A stretch of 48,484 bases of DNA from a virus, in the IMG/VR virus record IMGVR_UViG_3300023118_000010, positions 1-48,484 of that record. The stretch is one strand, 5' to 3'. The notes beneath the pieces are model-generated. The model did not search any database and was not told where the DNA came from. It saw only the letters and a program-made list of their open reading frames with translations. The position numbers were made by a program, and so were the translations under genes. Position 1 is the stretch's first letter, and every line of letters starts with the position of its first letter. Positions 30,132 to 38,524 of this stretch are shown piece by piece.

Positions 30132-30524
30132 ATGCCCGAAATCCCCGCCGGCGCCAAAAAGCCCAAAGACCACCTCGCTCCCGAGACGGAGCCGGAAGTC
30201 ACCGAAGACGAGCTCCTCGCCACGCTTCCTCAGCTGACGCCACCCCACAAGCTGCGGCTCCGCCAGCGCAACAAGATCATGGCTATGGCCGCGCGGTTGA
30301 ACGGCCTCACCGACGACGACGGTGCGATCGAGGTAGAGCCAGGCGACCCCGCATTCGTCGAGCTCCTCGACGTCCTCGCCGACGTCGACGACTTCGCCGA
30401 GACGATCGCCGCCGACTCCGACGCATACATCGACTGGTCTCACACCGCCAGCTACGAGCAGTTCGGTGCGCTCCTGACCCGCTACGCGAGTGCAGTGGGG
30501 GAATCCGCTGCCTCCTCGAACTAG
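30132..30524 (+). CDS. Tail assembly chaperone, short form (gpG-like)
   Basis: The 130-residue protein lies between the tube and the tape measure and has the helical, acidic look of gpG-type chaperones (LRLRQRNKIMAMAARLNGL, PAFVELLDVLADVDDFAETIAADSDAYIDW). A G-rich slip site at 30495-30503 just before its stop would extend it in the -1 frame (see the long form). Confidence 0.8.
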   Translation: MPEIPAGAKKPKDHLAPETEPEVTEDELLATLPQLTPPHKLRLRQRNKIMAMAARLNGLTDDDGAIEVEPGDPAFVELLDVLADVDDFAETIAADSDAYIDWSHTASYEQFGALLTRYASAVGESAASSN

Positions 30525-30904
30525 ACGCTGAGTATCGGGACGTCCTCATCGGCGACTTCCAGCAGATCTACCAGGTCAGTTTCCGCGACTACGTAGCCCT
30601 GCCGTCGATGGAGGCCGTCCACGATGCTCTCGTGTTCGTGGAGGGGCTCGCATACAAACCCGACTCGCGATACCGGGCAGAGATCCTCGGCGGCCCCGAG
30701 CACATCGGCTGGAGCCAGGACCGATACCTGGCAGCCAGCACCCATGACGCGATCATGGCGCTCATCGCCGGCCTCAGCGGCACACCGCTCGGCCCAGATG
30801 ACAGGTGGCCACGGCCGACCGTCGCAGAGTCCGAGAAAGCCGCAGAGGTGATCGGCACCCTGGCCGACTTCGACACAGGAGCGTTCCTCGCGGGGCGCTG
30901 GTAA
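30132..30904 (+). CDS. Tail assembly chaperone, -1 frameshift form (gpGT-like)
   Basis: At GTG GGG GAA (30495-30503) a shift to the -1 frame gives a product continuing GGIRCLLELDAEYRDVLIGD, QVSFRDYVALPSMEAVHDALVFVEGLA and ending at 30904. That frame is open from the slip site to 30904 and has the LLELD-EYR pattern of known T-domain extensions. Lambda-like phages make the G and GT proteins in a fixed ratio this way; both coat the tape measure during tail assembly. The exact slip codon is inferred. Confidence 0.8.
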
Positions 30905-30926
30905 CTGAACAAGCTGGGAGGCTGCA

Positions 30927-33437
30927 ATGGCGGGTCCCGGCGGGAAGTCAGTAGGTCGCGTATCCATCCGCGTCGTGCCGAACTCGAGCAGGTTCAAGGA
31001 GGACCTGAAGAAGACGCTGCAGCGCATTGAGAACAGCACTGTGCTCAACGTGCCCATGGCGGTCGACACCCGCCAGGCGCAGCTCGACCTGAAGCGCTTC
31101 CAGAAGAAGTGGAACGGCGAGTCGATCTCCTTCGACGTCGACGCCAAAACGCTCGGCGCAGCGGCTCACATGAAGGAGTTCACCCGCCGGCGCACCATCC
31201 CGATCAGCATCAACGTCTCGAAGGCATCGCTCGCCAAGGCAGCGACCCTCATCGCGTCGCTCTCGGGCGCGCGCCTCCTCGGTGACATCGGTAAAGACAT
31301 CGGCGACAAGCTGATGAACCTCGACCGCGCCCTGCCGAAACTCGCCGCCGTGGCGCTCGGCGTAGGCGCGATCGGCGCCGCAGGCATCTCTTCCGTCGGA
31401 GGCCTGTTCACTGTCGCAGCGGGACTGGCGTCGATCGGGGGAGCGGGCCTAGCGGCCCCCGCGATCGTCGGCGGCCTCGCTGTCGGCATCACCACGCTCG
31501 TCGTCGCTCTCAAGGACGCACCCAAGCAGCTCGCTGCCCTCGGCCCCTCGATCCGCGGCCTCCAGACAATCATCAACGACAAGTTCTGGGCAGGCGCTCG
31601 CAAACCCATCATCGACCTCACCAGGTCCGTGCTGCCCGACCTCCGCAAGGGGTTCGCCAACACGGCCTCCGAGCTCGGCGGCTGGGCTGCAAGCCTCGCC
31701 TCCGGATTCAAGACGGCGCTCGGCGGCGGCGTCCTCACCGGGTTATTCAACAACCTGAACCAGTCGATCACGATCGCCTCTGGTGGCACCGGTGCATTCG
31801 CATCGACCATCGTCACACTCGGCACGGTCGGTGGCACCTACCTGCCGAAGCTCGCGACGTGGATCTCCGAGATCGCGACGCAGTTCAACAACTTCGTGCA
31901 GGGCGCTGCCGCCGATGGCCGTCTGGTCCAGTGGATCGACGGCGGCATCGCGGCGCTCGGTCAGCTCGGTTCATCCGTCGGCTCGATCTTCTCGATCATC
32001 AACGGGATCAACACCGCGGCGCAGGCAGCCGGCGGCGGCGGACTGGCTGTTCTGGCAACCACGCTCGCAGCGGTCGCTGAGATCGTCAACGGGCCGGCAT
32101 TCCAGTCGACCCTGTCGACGATCTTCGCCGGCGCCGCCGCCGGCGCTGAGGGCCTGGCGAATGCGGTGGGTCCGATCGGGGCCATGTTCACGGCGCTCGC
32201 GCCGACGATCGCCAACGTCATGGCCACATCGGGCCAGGTAGTCGGCAACCTTCTCGGGCAGATCGCCAGCGCGATCGCTCAGCCTGCTTTCGCTACTGGT
32301 CTCACAGCGTTCTTCGACGGTCTCCAGCAGGGCCTCCTAGCGATCGGCCCGGCTCTGCCTGCCGTGGCAGCTGCCCTCGGCACCTTGGGCAGTTTCGTAG
32401 GGGCCCTGGCTGCCCAGCTCGGACCGGTTCTCGGTACGGCGCTGGGTCTGATCGCCCCGATCCTGTCCGAGCTTCTCGCTCAGATCCAGCCCCTGCTGCC
32501 TCTGCTCGGTGACGCACTGGTGGGCGCACTGTCGTCGATCCTGCCCGTGGTGGGCACGCTCATCTCGACGCTGCTGCCCCCACTCGTCTCGCTGATCGCC
32601 GCGATCATCCCCGTCATTCAGCCCGTCCTCGATGCACTTCTGCCGCTGATCACGACGCTGCTGCCGCCCCTGATGGAGATCATCCAGGCGCTCATCCCCG
32701 CGCTCATTCCGATCATCGGTCTGATCGCCCCGCTCGTTCAGCTGCTGGCCGCCATTCTGGTGCCGACCATCCAGATGCTCGTTCTGGGGATGCAGCCCGT
32801 GCTCGCGCTCCTGAAGATCCTCACTCCCGTGATTCAGATCGTCGCGACAGTGATCGGCGCCCTGGCCGACATCATCACGACGGTGCTGCTCGCCGCGTTC
32901 AAGGCGTTCGGGCAGCTGCTCCGAGGCGACTTCTCCGGTGCGATCAAGACGATGTCCGACGCTTTCTCCGGTGTCGGCGACATCGTCAAGAAGGCCTTCT
33001 CATCGATGATCGGCTTCGCGCTGAACGGTGCGAACTCGATCATCGACGTGATCAACGGCATCATCTCCGGCGTCGCATCTATCGCCTCCGGCCTGAAGAA
33101 CCTGACCGGCGGCGCGATCGACATCAAGCTGGCGAAAATCCCACACCTGAACGTGCCGAAACTCGCACTCGGCGCCGACATCCTCCCCACCAGCGGGGGC
33201 GTTATCGCGCGGCTCGCTGAGGCCGGAAGGCGGGAGCGCGTCATCGACGCCGGCCTCGGTAACCGCAACCTCGAGCTGCAGAACAGGCTCCTGGACCAGG
33301 CAACCGCGCGGGGTGGTGCGGGAACGACACACATCGACGCACCCATGACGGTAATTGTTCGTCCGGAGGATGACGCGCGCCTCGTAGGTCGTCAGGCCGG
33401 CCGCGAGTTCTTGAGCACGATCGCGGGAGACATCTGA
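30927..33437 (+). CDS. Tape measure protein
   Basis: The longest gene of the window (836 codons) follows the chaperones. The product has a basic start, long hydrophobic Gly/Ala/Ile-rich segments (about 130-200 and 440-640) and amphipathic helices, the typical tape measure composition. By the usual rule of roughly 1.5 angstrom per residue a tail of about 120-130 nm would be expected. No lysozyme or peptidase motif was seen. GGGAGG precedes the ATG. Confidence 0.88.
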   Translation: MAGPGGKSVGRVSIRVVPNSSRFKEDLKKTLQRIENSTVLNVPMAVDTRQAQLDLKRFQKKWNGESISFDVDAKTLGAAAHMKEFTRRRTIPISINVSKASLAKAATLIASLSGARLLGDIGKDIGDKLMNLDRALPKLAAVALGVGAIGAAGISSVGGLFTVAAGLASIGGAGLAAPAIVGGLAVGITTLVVALKDAPKQLAALGPSIRGLQTIINDKFWAGARKPIIDLTRSVLPDLRKGFANTASELGGWAASLASGFKTALGGGVLTGLFNNLNQSITIASGGTGAFASTIVTLGTVGGTYLPKLATWISEIATQFNNFVQGAAADGRLVQWIDGGIAALGQLGSSVGSIFSIINGINTAAQAAGGGGLAVLATTLAAVAEIVNGPAFQSTLSTIFAGAAAGAEGLANAVGPIGAMFTALAPTIANVMATSGQVVGNLLGQIASAIAQPAFATGLTAFFDGLQQGLLAIGPALPAVAAALGTLGSFVGALAAQLGPVLGTALGLIAPILSELLAQIQPLLPLLGDALVGALSSILPVVGTLISTLLPPLVSLIAAIIPVIQPVLDALLPLITTLLPPLMEIIQALIPALIPIIGLIAPLVQLLAAILVPTIQMLVLGMQPVLALLKILTPVIQIVATVIGALADIITTVLLAAFKAFGQLLRGDFSGAIKTMSDAFSGVGDIVKKAFSSMIGFALNGANSIIDVINGIISGVASIASGLKNLTGGAIDIKLAKIPHLNVPKLALGADILPTSGGVIARLAEAGRRERVIDAGLGNRNLELQNRLLDQATARGGAGTTHIDAPMTVIVRPEDDARLVGRQAGREFLSTIAGDI

Positions 33438-34291
33438 TGCCAGTCCTGACAGTCGGCTCCCTCCCGTTCTCTGGTGACACCAGCGGGCGGGAGGGTTTCC
33501 ACTACAACAAACTCACCGGCTGGTTCGACCTCACGGACTCCAAGTCCGACGTCAACGAGCGCCCGCAAGCGCACGGCGCCTTCGGAATCTCTCAGGACTG
33601 GCGCACCTCCGCGGCAATCTCGTTCCACGGCTGGTTCTCAGCCAGTACGCGGGCCGAAGTGATCGCCGCCAAGAACGCACTGAACGGGGCGCTGGGCGAC
33701 GGCAAGCCGAAAATCATGACGCTCACCGACGTCGACGGGACAACCTCCCGTGTGGTGTCTGTCCGATACGTGAAGCCGAACGACAACAGGGCGACTCTCG
33801 CCTTCGAGTTCGACGTCGACGTGATAGCACCGGATCCGCTCCGATACGGCCCGGAGGTGCCCGTGGTCGCCGACGTCCCGGTAGCCACCGGCGGACTCAT
33901 CATGCCTCTCGGCGCCGGCGCCGCCATCATCGATTTCGGCACTGGTGGAGCAAGCGGCCGCGTCGCCGTCACCAACCCAGGAACCGCGCCGACGTCACCA
34001 GCGATCGAAGTGACCGGCGGACTCGAGCTCGGCTTCGTAATCACCGATACCACAAGCAACCGGGTCATTCGATTCGAGCGCCAGATCCCGCTCGGTTCCA
34101 CCGTCTACATCAACCAGCGCACCGGTCGGGCCTATCTCGACAACGCGGCCTCTGACGTCTCGGGCTTTCTCACCTCCAGAGGGCTATTCGAGATCGGCCC
34201 CGGTGAAACCCACCAGATCCAGTTCCAGCCGCTCGGCGCTGTCACGGGTGCGCCGCAGATGACGCTGCTCACCGCGGCCGCCTACCTCTAG
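33437..34291 (+). CDS. Distal tail protein (Dit-like)
   Basis: The 284-residue protein overlaps the tape measure by TGATG. Its N-terminal half resembles the Dit ring domain (HGAFGISQDWRTSAAISFHGWF, VRYVKPNDNRATLAFEFDVDVIAPDPLRYG). The C-terminal half is a galectin-like beta region, as in long Dit proteins. It would join the tail tube to the tip. Confidence 0.75.
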   Translation: MPVLTVGSLPFSGDTSGREGFHYNKLTGWFDLTDSKSDVNERPQAHGAFGISQDWRTSAAISFHGWFSASTRAEVIAAKNALNGALGDGKPKIMTLTDVDGTTSRVVSVRYVKPNDNRATLAFEFDVDVIAPDPLRYGPEVPVVADVPVATGGLIMPLGAGAAIIDFGTGGASGRVAVTNPGTAPTSPAIEVTGGLELGFVITDTTSNRVIRFERQIPLGSTVYINQRTGRAYLDNAASDVSGFLTSRGLFEIGPGETHQIQFQPLGAVTGAPQMTLLTAAAYL

Positions 34292-34300
34292 GAGAAATCG

Positions 34301-35488
34301 ATGACGCTTCGAAAGGGATTCGGCGCGGAGCTCGCGCTCCCACACGCCAACGATCTCCGACTGGATATGGCCGGCATGGTCGTCCGCAACGCAGCAGGCG
34401 TTCCGCGCGGCGGGATCTTCCCGCCGGCCGCGACGAACCTGCTGAGCGCCACGGCGAGCATGAACGTCGCCGTGGCCGCGTTCTCCGGGGTGGCGGTTCG
34501 CGATGGCGGAGTGGTCTTCTTGGCGAACGACGGCCCGGTGAACGTTCTGCTGCCTAACCCGCCGAGCTCGAACTCTGCGCTCCATGTGGTCTGGGCCAAG
34601 CAGAACGACTCGAGCTCCTACGTCACCACCCCCGACGCTGACAACAACGCTGTGTTCGGGGTTCTTGCCGGTGCATCAGCACCAATCCCCGTCCGAAACC
34701 CTGCAGGTCTTCCGGCCGGCGCCATCGAACTCGGTACTGTCCTGGTGCCGTCGACGGCGACGAACACCGGCTCGAGCGGTGTCATCTTTACACCGACCTA
34801 CCTGTACACGGCCATGGCCGGTGGAAAGGTGTGGTTCCGAAACGGGACCGAGCGCGACGCGTTCGTCGGCATCGACGGGCAGCCAGGCTACGTGATGGCC
34901 GAGAATGGCGATTATGTCTCGAAGGGCGGCGCGTGGAAGCGCGCTTCCTCCGGGATGGTGATGATCGCGCCCACCGTCTCAGGCTCCGGAGCATCGGTCG
35001 TCGGATCGACCATCGCCCTCTCGCAGACAGTCGCGGGAACGATCGACATCACAGGCCTGCCATCCGATTTCGATCACTACCGAATCGAGATTGTCGGAAC
35101 CGCCGGCGTAGCGGGTTCGGCCATGAACCTGCAGCTTCTCGTCGGCGGCGCGCCCCAGGGCGGGACCGCGTACTACCAGGCCTACGTGGTAACACTAAAC
35201 GGGTCGGCCCCAGTCGGGGGAACGTTCGTCGCCCTGCCGCAGTTCCAGCTTTCTCAGGGCACCGGCGGCCCAGTGGATGTCGAGTCCACCACGGACTTGT
35301 TCAATTTGACGACGGCGCTGCGCACGAACATGAAGGGCACGTCGGGGGTCTTCGTACCAGCCTCGGGCGTCGCCGGAGTGTTCACCGTCTTCGGCGGACA
35401 CAACGTGGCCGTAGCCTGCGACGGAGTGCGGATCTCATCAACGGCGCCCTTCGTGGGCAAGATCTACGTCTTTGGCTACAACAAGTGA
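34301..35488 (+). CDS. Tail-tip/receptor-binding protein with switchable C-terminus
   Basis: The 395-residue protein has an N-terminal baseplate-attaching region (1-195) and a beta-rich C-terminal region (207-395) that probably binds the host. The junction AENGDYV (200-206) is encoded by 34898-34919, one arm of a 22-bp inverted repeat whose other arm lies in the same frame within a reversed alternative C-terminus (35500-35912). The end of this gene faces that cassette 11 bases away. Inversion would replace residues 207-395 by another domain of about 137 residues. GGAG precedes the ATG. Confidence 0.75.
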   Translation: MTLRKGFGAELALPHANDLRLDMAGMVVRNAAGVPRGGIFPPAATNLLSATASMNVAVAAFSGVAVRDGGVVFLANDGPVNVLLPNPPSSNSALHVVWAKQNDSSSYVTTPDADNNAVFGVLAGASAPIPVRNPAGLPAGAIELGTVLVPSTATNTGSSGVIFTPTYLYTAMAGGKVWFRNGTERDAFVGIDGQPGYVMAENGDYVSKGGAWKRASSGMVMIAPTVSGSGASVVGSTIALSQTVAGTIDITGLPSDFDHYRIEIVGTAGVAGSAMNLQLLVGGAPQGGTAYYQAYVVTLNGSAPVGGTFVALPQFQLSQGTGGPVDVESTTDLFNLTTALRTNMKGTSGVFVPASGVAGVFTVFGGHNVAVACDGVRISSTAPFVGKIYVFGYNK

Positions 35489-35934
35489 GCCCGGGCCCGT
35501 TACCACTCGCCTTCCACGAGTAGGCGCGACGCCCGAATGCCGTTGACGACCAAGGCGCCAAATGAGGCAGATGCTTGCAGCTGAATCGTGCAGTTTCCCG
35601 TTCCCGCGGCGATCTCAATAACGGCCATTGCCGCATACGACGCTCCCGAATTGGCAAGTGTCACGGTAGGGCCGCCCGCAAACAACACGCTCGCGCCGGT
35701 TCCAGTGGCGAGGATGTTCACGCCACCAGTAGTTCCCCCGGTCGTGTTAGCGATCGATGCAGTGATGGTGATGATGACTCGCTGCTTGAACCCCGGCGCC
35801 CGCGGAACGACCAGACTGTCGAAGATCGTTCCTGATGCTCCGGAGAAGGAGATCGCCGCGTCGAACTCGCGTTTTCCGCCGATGGGCGTCCAGTTCGCGA
35901 GTGCGGCCTTATAGACATAATCGCCATTCTCGGC
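34898..35934. repeat. Invertible segment bounded by 22-bp inverted repeats
   Basis: The arms 34898-34919 and 35913-35934 are perfect inverted copies (beginning GCCGAGAATGGCG and ending TATGTCT); allowing two mismatches the match extends to 28 bp. Both arms are read in the same codon phase (AENGDYV). Inside are two C-terminal coding segments that converge. A terminator at 35978-35998 lies outside and can serve either orientation. No serine or tyrosine invertase gene is adjacent. Confidence 0.75.
35500..35934 (-). pseudogene. Silent alternative C-terminus of the tail-tip protein
   Basis: On the minus strand the frame from the repeat arm onward reads AENGDYVYKAALANWTP, then a beta-rich domain (RVIITITASIANTTGG, VTLANSGASYAAMAVIEIAAG, RLLVEGEW) and stops at 35500. 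It has no ribosome binding site, and the frame upstream of the repeat comes from terminator DNA, so it is not a complete gene. It looks like a stored receptor-binding domain that becomes expressed when the segment inverts, giving a tip protein of about 343 residues. Confidence 0.72.
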
Positions 35935-35977
35935 GCAATTTTGGCGCGCAGCGCCCCGCTTCCAACCTACCCACCAC

Positions 35978-35998
35978 GCCCCGCACCCGCGGGGCTTT
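35978..35998 (+). terminator. Terminator after the tail-tip locus
   Basis: GCCCCGC (35978-35984), loop ACCC, GCGGGGC (35989-35995), then TTTCGCATTT. A 7-bp perfect GC stem with a partial T tract. It lies outside the invertible segment, so it ends tail-tip transcription in both orientations. Confidence 0.7.
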
Positions 35999-36017
35999 CG
36001 CATTTAAGGAGCACCCC

Positions 36018-36137
36018 ATGGCACCGACCGAACCAACAGAGGCCGAGATCCTCGCCCAGCAGGAAGCGCACCTCGACTCCGAGGAACTGCGCATGGGCGA
36101 CCCGCTCGCCGCCGAGCTCACTGGAGACGACCAGTGA
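36018..36137 (+). CDS. Small acidic protein, 39 aa
   Basis: AAGGAG seven bases before the ATG is a strong ribosome binding site. The product is short, acidic and helical (EAEILAQQEAHLDSEELRMGD). It overlaps the endolysin start by GTG. Function unknown; it may serve translational coupling to the lysin. Confidence 0.5.
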   Translation: MAPTEPTEAEILAQQEAHLDSEELRMGDPLAAELTGDDQ

Positions 36138-37174
36138 CCCCCGCAGTCGAGTGGAAGGGCTCCCCGAACTTCTACCCGCAGACGAACGTCGCGAAGCTCT
36201 TCGCGACGCTGCACTGGATGGTCGGAACCCTGCGCAGCACCGACCAGGTGTTCGCCTCTAGCACTCGCAAGGCATCCGCCACCTACGGAGTCGGACCGTC
36301 TGGGATCCACCAGTACGTGGCTGAGAAGGACTACCCGTTCTCCGACGGCAACACGTACGCCAACCAGCACACGATCTCGATCGAGCACGAGGGCGGATAC
36401 CTCGACGGCAACGGCAACCGAGTCAGCCCCTCTCGCGCCACTCTCGACAACTCCGCAGCTCTGCTCGCCGACATCTCCCGCCGGCATGGCTGGGGTCCGC
36501 TCGTGTGGGGCAAGAACGTCTTCCCGCACAACCACTGGGTAGCGACGGCTTGCCCGGGCAGCACCGACTACGCCTACATCATCAACAAGGCCAACGAGCT
36601 CCTCGGTAACGGCGCACCGCCGCTCGCCGGCGTCGGTTCGGGATCCGCTTCTCCGCTCGGCTGGAACGCATCGTCCTGGTCGACCGCGCAGATCCAGACA
36701 GCGCTCATGCAACTCGGCTTCGACCTCGGCCCGACCGGCGCGGACAACGACTACGGACTGTTCACCACGAAGGCCGTGCGGGCATTCGAGGAGCAGCAGG
36801 GTCTCGCCGTCGACGTCGGTATCGCGGGCCCCCAGGTCGTCGGTCGCCTGGCGCAGCTCACGGGCGCCCCGGCACCGGTCGCGGCGTCGAACAAGCTCGT
36901 CGTCGACGGCAAGGAGGGCACGCTCACCATCAAGGCAGAGCAGCGTGCGCTCGGCGTCGACCCCGACGGCAAGCGCGGCAAGATCACAATCGGTGCCGAG
37001 CAGCTGCGCACGGGTGCTGGCCACGACGGCATCGACGGCCCGGACACCACCCGCCACCTGCAGCAGCGCCTGGAAAACCTCGGCTTCTCCGTCGGCCCCT
37101 CGGGCATCGACGGCCGCCGTGGGCCTGACACCATCCGTGCCCTCCAGCGCGCACTCAACGCGGGCACCTTCTGA
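36134..37174 (+). CDS. Endolysin: Amidase_2 with two peptidoglycan-binding repeats
   Basis: Residues 15-150 match the N-acetylmuramoyl-L-alanine amidase (Amidase_2) fold: LHWMVG with His27, a SIEHEGG segment, and HNHWVATACPG with His and Cys zinc ligands. Residues 175-235 are a PG_binding_1 repeat (AQIQTALMQLGFDLGPTG, TTKAVRAFEEQQGL), and residues 290-346 a second one (LQQRLENLGFSVGPSG, PDTIRALQRALNAG). The enzyme cuts the amide between muramic acid and the stem peptide at lysis. Its place between tail genes, with the small membrane protein after it, is typical of actinophages. Confidence 0.88.
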   Translation: MTPAVEWKGSPNFYPQTNVAKLFATLHWMVGTLRSTDQVFASSTRKASATYGVGPSGIHQYVAEKDYPFSDGNTYANQHTISIEHEGGYLDGNGNRVSPSRATLDNSAALLADISRRHGWGPLVWGKNVFPHNHWVATACPGSTDYAYIINKANELLGNGAPPLAGVGSGSASPLGWNASSWSTAQIQTALMQLGFDLGPTGADNDYGLFTTKAVRAFEEQQGLAVDVGIAGPQVVGRLAQLTGAPAPVAASNKLVVDGKEGTLTIKAEQRALGVDPDGKRGKITIGAEQLRTGAGHDGIDGPDTTRHLQQRLENLGFSVGPSGIDGRRGPDTIRALQRALNAGTF

Positions 37175-37299
37175 TGCGACGCATCGCGGCCATGCTCGGC
37201 GCCGGCATCTTCGCCGGCGTCGGGCTGGTCGCCTTCGGCGTGTTCGTCCTCCCGTACATCTCGCTTTGGCTGATCTTCGGGTGGTTCATCTGGATCTAA
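37174..37299 (+). CDS. Small hydrophobic protein after lysin, holin-like
   Basis: The ATG overlaps the lysin stop (TGATG). The 41-residue product is nearly all hydrophobic with two adjacent membrane helices (GAGIFAGVGLVAFGVFVLP and ISLWLIFGWFIWI). It may help the lysin across the membrane or act as a minimal holin; a larger holin candidate is at 41012. Confidence 0.5.
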   Translation: MRRIAAMLGAGIFAGVGLVAFGVFVLPYISLWLIFGWFIWI

Positions 37300-37309
37300 G
37301 GAGCCATCG

Positions 37310-38524
37310 GTGACGGAGTACTTCATCGGCAACCTGCTCACCGGTCGACGCCTCCAAACTCTGCCGGTGATGACCGGACCCTGGTCAGACCAGATCCACG
37401 TAGCAGAGACCATCACCGTCACCGTCGACCTCAACGACGCCGACGTGCGCGATCTCGACCTCGACAGCTCCGCAGCTCCCGCACAGTCGTTCCTCGCCGT
37501 CCGGGAGAACGGCCGCATCGTGGCGGCCGGCCCGATCTGGACGAGCGTCTACGACCGGCCGAAGCGCACTCTCACCCTCCGTGCCGCCGGCATGGCCTCT
37601 CTCTTCAACCACCGTCTGATCCTCCCCGTCCTCGCCGCGACCATCGGCGTGGACCAGTGGACAGTCCCCGACCCAGCGGATCCGACGAAGACGATGCCAA
37701 ACCCGGCGCTCGCCACAGTCTTCAGCGGCATCAGCCTTGGAACGATGGCGAAGCGCCTGGTGCAGCAGGCCCGTACCTGGACTGGTGGCAACGTGCCCAT
37801 CGAATTCCAGCCAGACGAGGCGGCCGCTCGAACGAAGACCTACGACGCGGTGAACTTCAAACCCGTGTGGGAAGCCTGCACCGACATCATGAACATGGAC
37901 GATGGCCCGGAGATCAACTTCCAGGCGCTCGACACCGACGATCTCCTCGGCGTGAAGTGGCTCATGGAGACCGGCACGGTTGCCGAGCCGCTCATCACGT
38001 CGACGTCGATCGTCGATTGGGACCTCACTGCGAAGGAAAGCCCGATCTCGGACTTCCAGATCACCACCGATGCCACCAAGATGGGCTCCCTCGCATGGCA
38101 AACCGGCGGTGCGCAGAACAGCACAGTTGTAGTGTCGCGCGCCTATGACCCGACATTGGTCTCTGCCGGCTACCCGCTGATGGAACTGTCCGACTCTTCG
38201 CACAGCACCGTCGACCGACAGGACACTCTCGATGACTACGCGACAGCCGACGTCATCGCTGGCCGACGTGCCGTCGAAGTCTGGTCGTTCTCGGTGAAGG
38301 CCTATCCAACAGACCAGCTCGGCAACCCCGCCGGACCGCAGGTAGGGGACTACCAGGTCGGTGACTTCTGCAACATCCACATCGACGCGTTCGACCCGAA
38401 AGCGCTCACCGGCGATCCGTTCAAGCACGCAGGAGGGGACTTCCCCATGAGGATCATCGGCATCTCGGGCGACGAGAAAGGCATCGACCTGAAGATCGAT
38501 CTCGCACCAGCGCTGGTCGCCTGA
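37310..38524 (+). CDS. Minor tail protein (tail hub/Gp37-like)
   Basis: The 404-residue protein begins YFIGNLLTGRRLQTLPVM, then a VTVDLNDADVRDLDL segment and PIWTSVYDRPKRTLTLRAAGMASLFNHRLI. This is the pattern of Siphovirus Gp37-like minor tail proteins in actinophages, where the first domain resembles the gp27/hub ring. GGAG precedes the GTG start. It is coupled to the next tail gene by TGATG. Confidence 0.72.
   Translation: MTEYFIGNLLTGRRLQTLPVMTGPWSDQIHVAETITVTVDLNDADVRDLDLDSSAAPAQSFLAVRENGRIVAAGPIWTSVYDRPKRTLTLRAAGMASLFNHRLILPVLAATIGVDQWTVPDPADPTKTMPNPALATVFSGISLGTMAKRLVQQARTWTGGNVPIEFQPDEAAARTKTYDAVNFKPVWEACTDIMNMDDGPEINFQALDTDDLLGVKWLMETGTVAEPLITSTSIVDWDLTAKESPISDFQITTDATKMGSLAWQTGGAQNSTVVVSRAYDPTLVSAGYPLMELSDSSHSTVDRQDTLDDYATADVIAGRRAVEVWSFSVKAYPTDQLGNPAGPQVGDYQVGDFCNIHIDAFDPKALTGDPFKHAGGDFPMRIIGISGDEKGIDLKIDLAPALVA

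Noticed and set aside
35935-37057. Minus-strand frame opposite the endolysin
   Set aside because: Low-complexity Val/Arg/Glu shadow; only the short part inside the invertible segment (35500-35934) reads as a real domain, in another frame.
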